A DNA stretch of 64,000 bases from Agathobacter rectalis ATCC 33656 (GCF_000020605.1 NC_012781.1:2853501-2917500); one strand, 5' to 3'; shown: positions 17,305 to 27,471, numbered from the stretch's first letter. Numbers and translations: made by a program. The notes: a model not told the origin generated them from the sequence alone.

Positions 17305-17613
17305 TTAGAATACTCCCTCTATAAAGCCTTTCATATCATCCTTAGACACAAGACCAATCTGCTGACCGGCAACCTGACCGCCCTTGATTGCAATAACTGC
17401 CGGAATATTCATTATACGATACTCTCTTGCCAGATCAGGATTCTCGTCCACATCAATATTGTAAAACTCCACATCTGTGATTTCATCAGAAAGCTGCTCC
17501 ATTACCGGCGCAAGCATCTTGCATGGACCGCACCACTCTGCCGAAAAATCAACAATGATAGCCTTATTATTTTTAACCTGTTCAAATTCACTGCTATTAA
17601 TCTTCTTTACCAT
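17305..17613 (-). CDS. trxA: Thioredoxin
   Basis: A 102-residue cytosolic thioredoxin. The active site WCGPC is near residue 28 and the cis-proline in NIPAV near residue 72. It reduces disulfides with electrons from thioredoxin reductase, which is not in the window. The start used is the ATG at 17613 with AAGGAG 7 bp upstream; a longer frame to 17700 adds an unlikely Cys-rich N-terminus. Confidence 0.95.
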   Translation of the reverse strand: MVKKINSSEFEQVKNNKAIIVDFSAEWCGPCKMLAPVMEQLSDEITDVEFYNIDVDENPDLAREYRIMNIPAVIAIKGGQVAGQQIGLVSKDDMKGFIEGVF

Positions 17614-17819
17614 AGTTGTTCTCCTTCCATCTGTCGAACGAATTATTTTCGTTGCACCCATACAGCAATAAAAAATAACTGCTATACTATAGTACACCAA
17701 ATAAGAAATAACAATGCATCAGAAACTTATTATTCGATGTACTAGCACTACTATAATACATAAATCAGATTATGTCACATAAAAATATTATAAACCGCAA
17801 AATTTATCATTTATCACGA

Positions 17820-19073
17820 TTAATTCTTTTTGTGCTCTGCCATGTAGGCCTCTATATCCTCTGTGGTTCTGATGATATCCTCCGACAGACACACTGCACC
17901 ATCCTCGGTGATAAGTACATCATCCTCAATCCTGATACCAATTTCCCATTCATCTATATACAGCCCCGGCTCATCACTGATGATTGCCCCCGGACGAAGC
18001 CTGCTGTTTGAGTCAACTGTCACGTCATGCACATCAATTCCCAGATGGTGTGACACGCCATGCATGTAATACTTAGAAATCTCTACCGAATTCTTTATCA
18101 GTCCAAGCTTCATAAGCCCGTCTGCAAGCACATCCTTACATACTTCATTTAATTCCTTTGTAGTCATTCCCGGCTTTGCAACCTCGACAATCTTTCGGTT
18201 TGCGGCAAGCACAATATCATATACCTGTTTCTGGCGCTCGGTGAACCTGCCATTTACCGGATATGTTCTCGTAATATCCGAATTGTAGCCATCTATTCTG
18301 GCTCCAAGGTCAAGAAGCACCAGTGTTCCATCCTCCATCGTCTCACGATTTGTGTCATAGTGAAGCATCGTTCCATTCATTCCGCTTCCGGCAATTGTAG
18401 GAAAAGCTGTCCACTCTGCCCCACCGCGTCTTATGATATATTCAAAATCTGCCTGTGCCTGATATTCCTTCATGCCCGGCTTTAAATTAGCCATCACATT
18501 GCAGAGTCCGTCCTTTGTGAGAGCGATTGCCTTTTTGGTCAGCTCAATCTCATCCTCATCCTTCTGCATACGCTCCTCTGCCACAAGCGGGAAAAGATTC
18601 TTCACAGCAACTCCCGGATAATCTGTCCGAAATTCATTGGCTTTTACCACATTGTAATCCGGCAAATCCACTTTCTGATGACGATACGTGTCGAAATATG
18701 CTGTGTATACATCCTCACGCGTCATTATCCTGTCCAGTGTGCTCTCAAGCTCATAAATATATTCTATCTCATCAATTCCTGATATTTCCTCGGCTTCCTC
18801 CATAGTCACCTTTCTGCCGTACCAGCGCTCCATCGTAGGGTCTGCCTCCTCTATGAAGAGCATCGTCTTAGCAGGCTCTACACATTTATCCAGGACAAGG
18901 ACCATGTTGTCACGTCTAAGTCCGGTCAGATAGAAGAAATTACGGTTAGCCTGTGCTGTAAATAAATCATACTCATCTGCACTCACATGGTGCTCGATGC
19001 CTGAGTACAATATTGCTATAGAATTGTCCTCCATCTTGTCTAAAATTCTTTGTCTTCTGCTTTCAAAATCCAT
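17820..19073 (-). CDS. pepP: Xaa-Pro aminopeptidase (M24, aminopeptidase P family)
   Basis: A 417-residue metallopeptidase that removes the N-terminal residue before proline. An N-terminal creatinase-like domain (residues ~1-130) is followed by the pita-bread catalytic domain. Metal ligands are visible: Asp in LDLGARIDGYNSDITR, His in HGVSHHLGIDVHD, Glu in SDEPGLY and in IRIEDD. The length fits bacterial PepP. It is a single gene with GAGG before the ATG. Confidence 0.93.
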   Translation of the reverse strand: MDFESRRQRILDKMEDNSIAILYSGIEHHVSADEYDLFTAQANRNFFYLTGLRRDNMVLVLDKCVEPAKTMLFIEEADPTMERWYGRKVTMEEAEEISGIDEIEYIYELESTLDRIMTREDVYTAYFDTYRHQKVDLPDYNVVKANEFRTDYPGVAVKNLFPLVAEERMQKDEDEIELTKKAIALTKDGLCNVMANLKPGMKEYQAQADFEYIIRRGGAEWTAFPTIAGSGMNGTMLHYDTNRETMEDGTLVLLDLGARIDGYNSDITRTYPVNGRFTERQKQVYDIVLAANRKIVEVAKPGMTTKELNEVCKDVLADGLMKLGLIKNSVEISKYYMHGVSHHLGIDVHDVTVDSNSRLRPGAIISDEPGLYIDEWEIGIRIEDDVLITEDGAVCLSEDIIRTTEDIEAYMAEHKKN

Positions 19074-19246
19074 TTTGCTGCCTCTTATTCATTATTTGTA
19101 ATGCCTGTCTTCAAAAATCGCTGACATTCATACGCCCTTACGTTATCACAATATATGTATTTTTACAAGCCATTTGTACCCGCTAATGCAGGAATCAAAG
19201 GTTTTCTATATTTATATATTTTCTTTCTCCAAATTCAGACATAAAG

Positions 19247-19280
19247 AAACCCTTGAAAATACTGGATTTCCAAGGGTTTT
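19247..19280 (-). terminator. Terminator of rplM-rpsI
   Basis: Arms AAACCCTTG (19247-19255) and CAAGGGTTT (19271-19279), extended by paired A/T; the minus side ends in GGGTTTCTTT. It lies 26 bp after the rpsI stop. Confidence 0.85.
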
Positions 19281-19305
19281 GATGTTCTTTTGATATTCGG
19301 TTGAA

Positions 19306-19698
19306 TTATCTCTTAGAGAACTGTGGAGCTCTACGAGCTGCTTTGAGACCGTATTTCTTACGCTCTTTCATACGTGGATCACGTGTTAAGAATCCAGCAG
19401 ACTTAAGAACCGGTCTGTACTCTGAATCTACCTGAAGGAGTGCACGAGCGATTCCATGACGGATTGCTCCGGCCTGTCCTGTGTATCCACCACCACGAAC
19501 GTTAACTAAAACGTCGAACTTGTCAACTGTCTCAGTTGCAACTAATGGCTGGCGAACAACTACCTTTAATGTCTCAAGACCAAGGTACTCATCGATATCT
19601 CTTTTATTGATTGTAATCTTTCCTGTTCCAGGTACTAAATATACTCTAGCAACAGATGATTTTCTTCTTCCTGTTCCGTAATACTTTGTAGTAGCCAA
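19306..19698 (-). CDS. rpsI: Small ribosomal subunit protein uS9
   Basis: A 130-residue protein with the S9 signatures [14 protein letters not shown] at the start, [19 protein letters not shown] in the middle and the basic C-terminal tail ending FSKR that reaches the P-site tRNA. It is 16 bp after rplM, as in nearly all bacteria. Confidence 0.98.
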   Translation of the reverse strand: MATTKYYGTGRRKSSVARVYLVPGTGKITINKRDIDEYLGLETLKVVVRQPLVATETVDKFDVLVNVRGGGYTGQAGAIRHGIARALLQVDSEYRPVLKSAGFLTRDPRMKERKKYGLKAARRAPQFSKR

Positions 19699-19714
19699 TT
19701 TACTTTACCTCCTA

Positions 19715-20143
19715 TTAAAACTCTAATGTCTCAGGCTTCTGAGCTGCATGTTTGTGATCTGGTCCAGCGTATACGAATAACTTTGTATACATCTGACGTC
19801 CAAGAGGTCCCTTTGGAAGCATTCCCTTTACAGCGTACTCGATAACGCGCTCTGGGTGCTTGTTCATCATCTCTCTTAATGTTGTCTCTTTCATACCACC
19901 GATATAATCTGAGTGATGATAGTAAATCTTCTGGTCTAATTTCTTACCAGTAACCTTAACCTTGTCAGCATTGACAACGATTACATAATCACCTGTGTCA
20001 ATGTGTGGTGTAAAGATTGCTTTATTCTTTCCTCTTAATACTTTAGCAACTTCTGATGCTAAACGTCCTAATGTCTTACCTTCAGCGTCTACTACGTACC
20101 ATTTTCTGTCGATTGTAGCAGGACTAGCCATAAATGTTTTCAT
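19715..20143 (-). CDS. rplM: Large ribosomal subunit protein uL13
   Basis: A 142-residue L13, with the typical [25 protein letters not shown] and [10 protein letters not shown] motifs. It binds 23S rRNA early in 50S assembly. First gene of the rplM-rpsI operon, behind a ~180-nt leader. In many Firmicutes truA directly precedes it; here two acyltransferase genes intervene. Confidence 0.98.
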   Translation of the reverse strand: MKTFMASPATIDRKWYVVDAEGKTLGRLASEVAKVLRGKNKAIFTPHIDTGDYVIVVNADKVKVTGKKLDQKIYYHHSDYIGGMKETTLREMMNKHPERVIEYAVKGMLPKGPLGRQMYTKLFVYAGPDHKHAAQKPETLEF

Positions 20144-20323
20144 CGGTTTTCCTCCTTAAATGATTCGATTACTTTTAATGCCGATGCCTCTTGAAATCGC
20201 GTATGTCCGGACGCCACTTCCTTTTTGACATCTTATAGTCCTCTGTTCCATCTCAGATGACTATCATTATCTATACTAAATGGTTGCCGGGGCTTTGGCT
20301 TCCATTTATCTACTTTCACAGAC
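20144..20323 (-). promoter_or_regulatory. Long 5' leader of rplM (possible L13 leader RNA)
   Basis: About 180 nt separate the predicted transcript start from the rplM ATG, and no gene fits. The RNA can form a stem from AGTC-type arms around 20236-20262 and a GGCGTCCGGACATACG hairpin near 20200. Firmicute L13 operons often have an autoregulatory L13-leader structure, so that is the likely function; the match to the Rfam model was not tested. Confidence 0.45.
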
Positions 20324-20329
20324 CTAGAT

Positions 20330-20358
20330 ATTATACTTGCGTAACCGGCTGTTGTCAA
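20330..20358 (-). promoter_or_regulatory. rplM-rpsI promoter (consensus)
   Basis: TTGACA (20353-20358) and TATAAT (20330-20335) on the minus strand with exactly 17 bp between: a perfect housekeeping promoter. It makes rplM-rpsI transcription independent of the upstream MBOAT gene. Confidence 0.88.
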
Positions 20359-20457
20359 GTGTTTTTTACCCTTATTTTCGGCTTTTTCTTTAAGCTTTTT
20401 CTTTAAGCTATTTCTTGAAACTTTTCCTTTAAGTTTTTCTTTATGTTTATACTTTTT

Positions 20458-22032
20458 TTAAAACTGCATATATACAAAATCAGCCGGATTCACTCCCGGT
20501 CCGTAGTAACCGAATATTATTACTATAAAGATGCCAAGATATATTATCGCCCAGCGAAGCGGCAGCTTTCTTGAAAGTATGAAATCGCGCATATCGAGCT
20601 TTTTATTTTCCTCAACGAAGCTGATAAAGAACCACAGCAGAGTACATATTATAAGTAAAAGTATATCGTACTCGTCCAGTCCGCATGCTCCGAGATTTAA
20701 AATGATGTTGTTTATTCCAAGCTCGCTGATATGGAAATCCGTGACTGATTTAAAAAGCATGTGAAATGCAGTCGACGCATTTGCAGCTATATCAAAATAG
20801 TAGCCTACCAGTATGAGCATAAAGGTCCAAAGCACTGATACAATCGTTGCAAATATACCCTTTTCCCTGAGGCCGGTCAGCTTAAAAAAGCCGCCTGCCA
20901 CCTTTTTGTTTACCGGAGCAAAAAGCTCTGCAAGCATGATTACAATGCCGTTCCAAAGTCCGAAATACAGGTATTTCATATTGGCACCGTGCCATACTCC
21001 GATGACGATAAATGTGATGACACTCGCGATGCAGCCCGGAAGCACCTTACTGATATGCGCACCAAATCTCGGCTTTAGCCATTTGCCAAAGTTCAGGAAA
21101 CGCTTTGAGATTGAAAGTGGGTAGAAGATATAGTTTCTGCACCAGTCTCCAAGAGTCATATGCCAGCGGTGCCAGTACTCTGTGAGTGAGCGCGAAAAAT
21201 ACGGATGATTGAAGTTTGTTGACATTGTTATGCCAAACATCTCCGCAATACCGCGCACTATATCGATTCCTCCCGAGAAATCCGCATATAGCTGCAGCGC
21301 ATACACTACTGCCGCAAAAAATACATAGGTGCCCGAAAAATCCATCGGCTTATCCATCACAAAATTGATGATATTTACCGCGCGGTCTGCTATCACAAGC
21401 TTTTTCATTACTCCCCAGAGCACCAGAAGCGCACCCTTTTGCAGATTTTCAAGTCTCAGGGAATGTCCCTCGTAAAGCTGTCCCGCAAGTTTATCATATA
21501 TCGCAATCGGTCCCTGTATTATCTGAGGGAAAAATGATACAAACAGCGCTACCTTAAGGAAATTCTTTTCAGGCTCGACAATTTCCCTGTATACATCCAT
21601 CACATAGCCCATGGACTGGAAGGTGTAGAAGGATATGCCAAGTGGAAGCAAAAGTCCAAGCTCCCCCGCATATGGTATATATTTAAGGAATGCCAGAATG
21701 CCGAAATTGCAAAGCAGCGCAAAAAGCATGACTGCCACTCTCTTTTTTCTGCCCTTTTCCTTGTATTCCTTTCTGGTCTGCCTGTCCCAGTCCTCCTTGT
21801 GGCTTTTTACGATGGCATTCTGCTTCTTTAACAGCTTGTCAATCCATATTGTTGAGCCATAGGTGGTGCATATTGTGAAAATGATAAAAAGCACATACCA
21901 CTTACATATAATCACATAGTATGCCATGCTTCCCGCCAGAAGCACATACCAGCGGTATTTCTTCGGAAAGCAATAATATAGTACAAGCAATGCTATTACA
22001 AATATCGCATATTTTAATGAAATGAGTTCCAT
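20458..22032 (-). CDS. MBOAT-family O-acyltransferase (AlgI/DltB-like)
   Basis: A 524-residue integral membrane protein with about ten hydrophobic segments. Conserved MBOAT features include SLTEYWHRWHMTLGDW and the putative catalytic His in GVWHGAN. Family members move acyl groups across the membrane onto polysaccharides (AlgI), teichoic acids (DltB) or peptidoglycan (PatA). The start chosen is the ATG at 22032, with GGAG 8 bp upstream; the 15 extra upstream codons lack support. It follows the SGNH-like gene at 22126 and likely works with it on a cell-surface polymer. Confidence 0.88.
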   Translation of the reverse strand: MELISLKYAIFVIALLVLYYCFPKKYRWYVLLAGSMAYYVIICKWYVLFIIFTICTTYGSTIWIDKLLKKQNAIVKSHKEDWDRQTRKEYKEKGRKKRVAVMLFALLCNFGILAFLKYIPYAGELGLLLPLGISFYTFQSMGYVMDVYREIVEPEKNFLKVALFVSFFPQIIQGPIAIYDKLAGQLYEGHSLRLENLQKGALLVLWGVMKKLVIADRAVNIINFVMDKPMDFSGTYVFFAAVVYALQLYADFSGGIDIVRGIAEMFGITMSTNFNHPYFSRSLTEYWHRWHMTLGDWCRNYIFYPLSISKRFLNFGKWLKPRFGAHISKVLPGCIASVITFIVIGVWHGANMKYLYFGLWNGIVIMLAELFAPVNKKVAGGFFKLTGLREKGIFATIVSVLWTFMLILVGYYFDIAANASTAFHMLFKSVTDFHISELGINNIILNLGACGLDEYDILLLIICTLLWFFISFVEENKKLDMRDFILSRKLPLRWAIIYLGIFIVIIFGYYGPGVNPADFVYMQF

Positions 22033-22125
22033 TTTATTTACTCCAAATCTATTTTCTAAAGTAATACTGCCAGACATACTTTAATTAACAGGCAGTATTT
22101 ATTTTAAAGTCCATACACTATCATG

Positions 22126-23361
22126 CTATTTTTTAACCGGGGTATTTAACTCATTTACAGGCTTTGCATCGTTGTTCGTATCTGCCACCTTATTTGTCGC
22201 AAGGCTTGATGAAAAATTATAAGGCAGATAAACGGACATCTCAAAATAATGATTGCCCAGACTCAGATCCGTATCCTTTGCGCAGGCACTTATCACCTTG
22301 TCAGCGCGCCTTGCGCACTCGCCCCATGCACTCTGAAGCTCCGGTGAGTGGTCTGCATTAAGCCTGTAATTATCAGACAGATATTTTCCCATAAATGCAG
22401 TGAATTTGCGGCTTCCATTTATATTCAGGTGCTCTGAATTGTAGAAATCATCCCTCTCATTGATTCCGATAAATTCCTTATCGCCTTCAAAGCTCGCAAA
22501 GTCATAGCCATAAGACTCCACCAGCTCCTTCACGTCACAAAGCACCTGCGGATTCTTTATCTCCTTCTCATGAGGGAACCTCGCAAAAAGCACCTTTTCC
22601 ACCCCCTGTGCTTTACAATACTCAAGCAGATCAGTCATATACGCTCTGCTCTTGTCGGTAAAGTAGAGCTTTTTCTGCTTGCCTGATGGACAATCGGAAT
22701 ATTTTGCAATAGATGAAAATCCCTTCATGCATGATGTTTTTGCAAAATACATTCCAACTCTTGTGGCAAAGGTGTGTGCACATTTGTCAATATCCTTCCA
22801 ATTGCTGTGATATAGCTTTAAAGGGTTTCTAAAGTTATCCTGCTCATCCTTTGGCACAATCTCTTTTATTGTATCAAGCCTGTTTTCCTTATTGTGGATA
22901 TTGTCTATCCAGCTATGCAGCTTTACCGTCCTGTCGTAATAGCTGTCATTTTGTAAAAAGCCATTCACTTCAAAAACCACAACCTTCGGATGCTGTCTGG
23001 TGAGAGCTTCTCTGAGCATTGATTTGTACAGGCTGCCGGGCACTCCTGATACCCCAAGCGAGTATGATGTGTATCCATAATTCTTCCAAGCCTCGGTTGC
23101 ACTGTAATCAGCGTATACCTCGCTGGCTCCTATCATCATCACATCAATTGTGTTCTTCGGCTCCTTATAAAAGCCCTCTATAGTCGCAATATTGACAGCA
23201 TCCGTCATCTTAAAAAATGTCGAGACAAACGAAAACAGCACGACAAATACCAAAGCAAACGCTCCTGTACGGATTACCTTACGGTGTCTGCCTTTTCCTT
23301 CGTCTGTGCTGTTTATGGCTTTGTTTTTTATAATTTTCTCTTTTGCTTTTGTAATTCTCAT
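22126..23361 (-). CDS. Membrane-anchored SGNH/AlgJ-like acyl-transfer partner protein
   Basis: About 411 residues: a short basic cytosolic N-terminus, one membrane helix (FALVFVVLFSFVSTFF) and an extracytoplasmic domain. The domain has an SGNH-like Ser block (IGASEVYADY) and a Asp-x-x-His-like block (NSEHLNINGSRKF). Such proteins (AlgJ/AlgX, DltD-like) complete O-acetyl transfer begun by an MBOAT protein, encoded next. The start is uncertain: Met at 23361 has GGAG 12 bp upstream, Met at 23373 has it directly adjacent. The C-terminus is a low-complexity tail rich in Asn, Thr and Lys. Confidence 0.72.
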   Translation of the reverse strand: MRITKAKEKIIKNKAINSTDEGKGRHRKVIRTGAFALVFVVLFSFVSTFFKMTDAVNIATIEGFYKEPKNTIDVMMIGASEVYADYSATEAWKNYGYTSYSLGVSGVPGSLYKSMLREALTRQHPKVVVFEVNGFLQNDSYYDRTVKLHSWIDNIHNKENRLDTIKEIVPKDEQDNFRNPLKLYHSNWKDIDKCAHTFATRVGMYFAKTSCMKGFSSIAKYSDCPSGKQKKLYFTDKSRAYMTDLLEYCKAQGVEKVLFARFPHEKEIKNPQVLCDVKELVESYGYDFASFEGDKEFIGINERDDFYNSEHLNINGSRKFTAFMGKYLSDNYRLNADHSPELQSAWGECARRADKVISACAKDTDLSLGNHYFEMSVYLPYNFSSSLATNKVADTNNDAKPVNELNTPVKK

Positions 23362-23488
23362 AACCGTCTTCATCTCCAAGCTTCTTTTTACCGTACCGTG
23401 TATTAACAGTAACAACATTATAGCCTATTATTGAAGCTAAAAACTGATATTCCAAAAATCTTAATATAATATTAAAAATCTAAAGCTG

Positions 23489-24223
23489 TTACTCGTACTT
23501 GAGTCCTATCATTGTAAGCCCATGTGCCGGGGCTGTAGGACCTGCTGCTGCCCTGTCTGTTGTGGCTATTATGTCCTTCATCGCATCGGCCGGCATATCG
23601 CTTCCACCTATCTTCACAAGTGTTCCTGCGATTATGCGCACCATATTGTATAAAAAGCCGTTTCCTGTCACACGTATTGTGATGATGTCACCGGCCTTTG
23701 ACACCGTACAGTCATATATCGTGCGGACTGTGGTCTGTGCCTGCGAGTTTGCCGAGCAGAAGCTTGCAAAATCATGCTCTCCTATAAGATATTTTGCAGC
23801 CTCACTCATCTTTTCTGTGTCAAGCGGATAATGATAGAAATATGTGTCAAGCCTGCGTGTCGGATTTCTGAACCTCGCATTTAATATGCGGTATTCATAG
23901 GTTTTACGGCTCTTTGAGAAGCGTGGATGAAAATCATCGCTTACCTCACAGGAATCGACCACCACTATATCCTCCGGCAGCTTCTGATTCAGTGCATACG
24001 ATATCTTTTCCGCCGGCATGCGGGTATTGGTGTCAAACATACACACATTTCCAAGTGAATGCACTCCCGCATCGGTGCGGCTTGCTCCTGTCACCTTTAT
24101 ATCCTCCTTTAACAGGCGGCTCAGGTGCTCGTTTAATACCTGCTCAATTGTTATGCCGTTTGGCTGTATCTGCCAGCCGCAGTAATTTGTGCCATCGTAG
24201 GCTACAATCATTTTTACACGCAT
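23489..24223 (-). CDS. truA: tRNA pseudouridine(38-40) synthase
   Basis: A 244-residue TruA. The catalytic Asp is in GASRTDAGVHSLGN near residue 52, and the N-terminal KMIVAYDGTNYCGWQ is typical. It makes pseudouridine at positions 38-40 of tRNA anticodon stems. The start at 24223 has AGGAG upstream; the eight earlier codons are unlikely. It follows ecfT, as in many Firmicutes. Confidence 0.96.
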   Translation of the reverse strand: MRVKMIVAYDGTNYCGWQIQPNGITIEQVLNEHLSRLLKEDIKVTGASRTDAGVHSLGNVCMFDTNTRMPAEKISYALNQKLPEDIVVVDSCEVSDDFHPRFSKSRKTYEYRILNARFRNPTRRLDTYFYHYPLDTEKMSEAAKYLIGEHDFASFCSANSQAQTTVRTIYDCTVSKAGDIITIRVTGNGFLYNMVRIIAGTLVKIGGSDMPADAMKDIIATTDRAAAGPTAPAHGLTMIGLKYE

Positions 24224-24258
24224 ATATCTCTCCTGTTTTGCCTGCACTATCTATTTCA

Positions 24259-25092
24259 CTATCTGAAAATAAGATTGCCCAGATTCACCGGCAGAAGGAT
24301 TCTAAGCACTATCACAACCGCTAAAAAAGCAAATATGAAAAGATATGCTATTTTATCGTCCTTTTCATATACGAGCGGCTTCATCTTTGTCCTGCCCTCT
24401 CCACCATTGTAGCATCTGGCCTCCATGGCCATTGCGAGGTCATCCGCACGCCTGAATGCCGATACGAAAAGAGGCACTAAAAGAGGCACCATGCTCTTTG
24501 CTCTTTTTATGATATTTCCATGCTCAAAATCAGCTCCTCTTGCCATCTGTGCTTTCATTATTTTGTCCGTCTCCTCAATAAGGATTGGAATAAAACGAAG
24601 CGCTATCGACATCATCATGGCTATCGCATGCACCGGAACATGTATTTTGTTTAAAAAGCCCAGTGATTTCTCAAGACCGTCCGTGAGCTGGTTTGGTGTG
24701 GTGGTGAGTGTCATGAGCGAGGTTCCTATAATGAGCAGCACAAGTCGTATCATCATGGTTGCTGCATTTATCAGTCCGGTGTCAGAAATGTGCAGTATAC
24801 CGTACTCCCAGATTGTGTACTCTCCCTGTGTGAAAAACACGCTGAAGCATGCTGTAAAAAGCAGCAGTATTATAATGGATTTGAGTCCCTTTACCATGAA
24901 CTTAAAGGGCACCTTCGAAATCTTTATAACTGCGGCAAGCGCGGCAACTATAAACAGCACACCGGCTATTCCCTTGTAGGAAAACAGCGCAATAATATAT
25001 ATAAGTGTTGCGAAAAGCTTTACTCTTGGGTCCAGTTTATGTATTGGCGACTGAGCCGGATAATACTGGCCTATGGTAATATCACGAATCAT
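24259..25092 (-). CDS. ecfT: Energy-coupling factor transporter transmembrane protein EcfT
   Basis: A 277-residue membrane protein with several N-terminal helices and the cytosolic coupling helices carrying the two Ala-Arg signatures (MARGADF and MEARCYN) that contact the EcfA ATPases. With EcfA1/A2 it forms the shared module used by several vitamin-specific S components encoded elsewhere. The third gene of ecfA1-ecfA2-ecfT. Confidence 0.94.
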   Translation of the reverse strand: MIRDITIGQYYPAQSPIHKLDPRVKLFATLIYIIALFSYKGIAGVLFIVAALAAVIKISKVPFKFMVKGLKSIIILLLFTACFSVFFTQGEYTIWEYGILHISDTGLINAATMMIRLVLLIIGTSLMTLTTTPNQLTDGLEKSLGFLNKIHVPVHAIAMMMSIALRFIPILIEETDKIMKAQMARGADFEHGNIIKRAKSMVPLLVPLFVSAFRRADDLAMAMEARCYNGGEGRTKMKPLVYEKDDKIAYLFIFAFLAVVIVLRILLPVNLGNLIFR

Positions 25093-25141
25093 TTTTGTAT
25101 TCCTTCCTCATAATTTGTATCAAAATGTCAGCATTGGTGAG

Positions 25142-25987
25142 CTATTTAAAGGCTTTTAGTATTGAGTCCCTCGCCTCCGCAACTGTCGTTGCCGAAAGGT
25201 CAACCGGTATACCCTTTTCCGCCAGATCATGCATCAGATATGTGACCTGCGGTGCTGCAAGTCCGACTGCCTCGAGCTCCTTGTAGTGTGAGAATACCTC
25301 CTTCGGCACTCCGTCAAACATCACCTCTCCTGAATTCATAACAATGATGCGATCCACATACTCCGCAACATCCTCCATGCTGTGTGATACGAGTATGATT
25401 GTAATACCTAGATCCTTTTTCATCTGTAAAAGCAGTCCCAGTATCTCATCTCTGCCCGCAGGATCCAGTCCCGCTGTCGGCTCATCGAGTATGAGTACGT
25501 CAGGGTGCATTGCAAGTACTCCTGCTATGGCTACACGCCTTTTTTGTCCTCCGGACAAATCAAATGGCGGCTGATAGTAGAGATCCTCCGGAAAATGTAC
25601 ATTCTGCAGTGCCTCATAGGCTCTTAGCTCCACTGTTTTTCTATCGAGCCCCTGATTTTTCGGTCCAAAGCATACATCCTCAAAGTTGGTTGTCTCAAAA
25701 AGCTGATGCTCCGGATACTGGAACACCATCCCCACCTTGTGACGCAGCTTGCTTAAATCATAATCATTATCATATATATCCTGTCCATTGTAGTATATAT
25801 GACCGCTTGTCGCCTTCAAAAGGCCGTTCATATGCTGGATAAGTGTGGATTTTCCCGAACCGGTGTGACCGATTATTCCAATAAACTCTCCATCATTTAT
25901 CTCAAGGCTTACATCCTTAAGTGCCTGCACCTTGTAGGCTGAGTCGGCACTGTAGCAATAGTTTATGTGATCTAGAATTATTGACAT
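25142..25987 (-). CDS. ecfA2: ECF transporter ATPase EcfA2
   Basis: A 281-residue ABC ATPase with Walker A GHTGSGKST, Q-loop, signature LSGGQKRR, Walker B LILDEPTAGLD and H-loop VSHSMED. The extended C-terminal part is typical of EcfA proteins. It pairs with EcfA1, encoded 12 bp upstream. Confidence 0.94.
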   Translation of the reverse strand: MSIILDHINYCYSADSAYKVQALKDVSLEINDGEFIGIIGHTGSGKSTLIQHMNGLLKATSGHIYYNGQDIYDNDYDLSKLRHKVGMVFQYPEHQLFETTNFEDVCFGPKNQGLDRKTVELRAYEALQNVHFPEDLYYQPPFDLSGGQKRRVAIAGVLAMHPDVLILDEPTAGLDPAGRDEILGLLLQMKKDLGITIILVSHSMEDVAEYVDRIIVMNSGEVMFDGVPKEVFSHYKELEAVGLAAPQVTYLMHDLAEKGIPVDLSATTVAEARDSILKAFK

Positions 25988-25999
25988 ATTTTCTCCCGC

Positions 26000-26857
26000 C
26001 TATCTGTTTTTCAGCGCAACAAGCGCATTTACAAGTTCTTCTCTCGTCAGGATTCCATCAGGGATATCAAGCCCTGCCTTTTTGAGCTCATCAGCTACCA
26101 GTGTCACCTGCGGCACATCAAGCCTGTGTTCCTTCAGCTCGTCCACCCTTGAAAAAATCTCACGCGGTGTGCCGTCCATGACCACCTTACCCTTTTCCAT
26201 GACATAGACATGGTCTGCGCCGACCACCTCCTCCATGTAATGGGTGATGAGAATGATGGTCACGCCCTTTTTCTTATTGAGCTCATGTGCTGTGGCTATG
26301 ACCTCCTTGCGGCCGTTTGGGTCAAGCATGGCTGTAGGCTCGTCAAATACTATGCATTTTGGCTCCATTGCCACAACTCCCGCGATTGCCACACGCTGCT
26401 TCTGTCCTCCGGAGAGCTTGTTCGGTGAATGTGTGCGGTACTTTGTCATACCGACAGCCCTTAGTGCATAGTCCACGCGCTGCCAGATTTCATCTGTCGG
26501 CACACCGATATTCTCAGGTCCAAAGCCCACATCCTCCTCCACGACATTGGCGATAATCTGATTGTCGGGATTCTGGAAAACCATACCTGCACTTTTCCTG
26601 ACAGGTATGACATTCTCTTCCTTTGACACATCCATGCCATCCACCCATATGGTGCCGTCGCTCGGCGCAAGAAGTGCATTGATATGCTTTGCAAGAGTTG
26701 ATTTTCCTGAACCATTGTGACCGAGGATTGCAATAAACTGTCCCTCTTTTATGTCGAGGTTTACGTTGTCGAGTGCTGTAGTGATTGACTCTACATTGCC
26801 TTCCTCGTCTCTTCGTATAAATTCATGTACTAATTTGCTTGTTTTAATTATGCCCAT
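26000..26857 (-). CDS. ecfA1: ECF transporter ATPase EcfA1
   Basis: A 285-residue ABC ATPase with Walker [10 protein letters not shown], signature LSGGQKQR, Walker [12 protein letters not shown] and H-loop ITHYMEE. It starts the ecfA1-A2-T-truA run. In most Firmicutes this follows rpoA-rplQ; here trmL lies upstream instead. Confidence 0.94.
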   Translation of the reverse strand: MGIIKTSKLVHEFIRRDEEGNVESITTALDNVNLDIKEGQFIAILGHNGSGKSTLAKHINALLAPSDGTIWVDGMDVSKEENVIPVRKSAGMVFQNPDNQIIANVVEEDVGFGPENIGVPTDEIWQRVDYALRAVGMTKYRTHSPNKLSGGQKQRVAIAGVVAMEPKCIVFDEPTAMLDPNGRKEVIATAHELNKKKGVTIILITHYMEEVVGADHVYVMEKGKVVMDGTPREIFSRVDELKEHRLDVPQVTLVADELKKAGLDIPDGILTREELVNALVALKNR

Positions 26858-26946
26858 TTCTTTTTCCTAAAAATCTACCGTATTTACAATTATCATAGCT
26901 GTTAAAGCCAAAATAGCTGCCAAAAATATGCACTTTGCCGCTTGAT

Positions 26947-27450
26947 TTAGTCATCCCAGCTCAGGTGATGAAGCTCTCCCTCAAGCCTCATATGATCAAA
27001 ATTATTCTGTCTCAATGCCTCGTAGAGCACGATAGCTACTGAATTTGACAAATTAAGTGACCTTGTCTCACCTATCATCGGTATCCTGATGCACTCATCC
27101 GGATGCTCCTTTAGTATCTCCTCCGGAATGCCTGCGCTTTCCTTGCCAAACATAATATAGCAGTCTGGCTCAAAATGAGCATCAGAGTACACATGTCTGC
27201 CCTTTGTTGTCGCATAATATATCTTTGCGCCCGGATTTCTCTCAAGGAAATCCTCCCAGTCCACATATGTGGTGACGTCGAGGTCCTTCCAGTAATCCAT
27301 TCCGGCTCTCTTTAGTGCCTTCTCTGAAAGTGAGAATCCAAGCGGCTCTATAAGATGAAGCCTCGTGCCTGTCGCGACGCAGGTTCTTCCGATATTTCCC
27401 GTATTTGCCGGAATTTCCGGCTCATGTAACACTATGTTCAGCTTTGCCAT
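26947..27450 (-). CDS. trmL: tRNA (cytidine/uridine-34-2'-O)-methyltransferase TrmL
   Basis: A 167-residue SPOUT methyltransferase (trefoil knot). Typical features are NIVLHEPEIPANTGNIGRTC at the start, FGKESAGIPEE and the SAM-binding RSLNLSNSVAIVLYEALRQ near the end. It methylates the wobble base of tRNA-Leu species. The start at 27450 has AGGAG upstream; the five earlier codons lack one. Confidence 0.94.
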   Translation of the reverse strand: MAKLNIVLHEPEIPANTGNIGRTCVATGTRLHLIEPLGFSLSEKALKRAGMDYWKDLDVTTYVDWEDFLERNPGAKIYYATTKGRHVYSDAHFEPDCYIMFGKESAGIPEEILKEHPDECIRIPMIGETRSLNLSNSVAIVLYEALRQNNFDHMRLEGELHHLSWDD

Positions 27451-27471
27451 TTTGTCTCCTGTCAATTTAAA

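Noticed and set aside
22033-22077. Longer N-terminus of the MBOAT protein starting at 22077
   Set aside because: The added 15 residues are not membrane-like and lack a ribosome site, whereas 22032 has GGAG at good distance.
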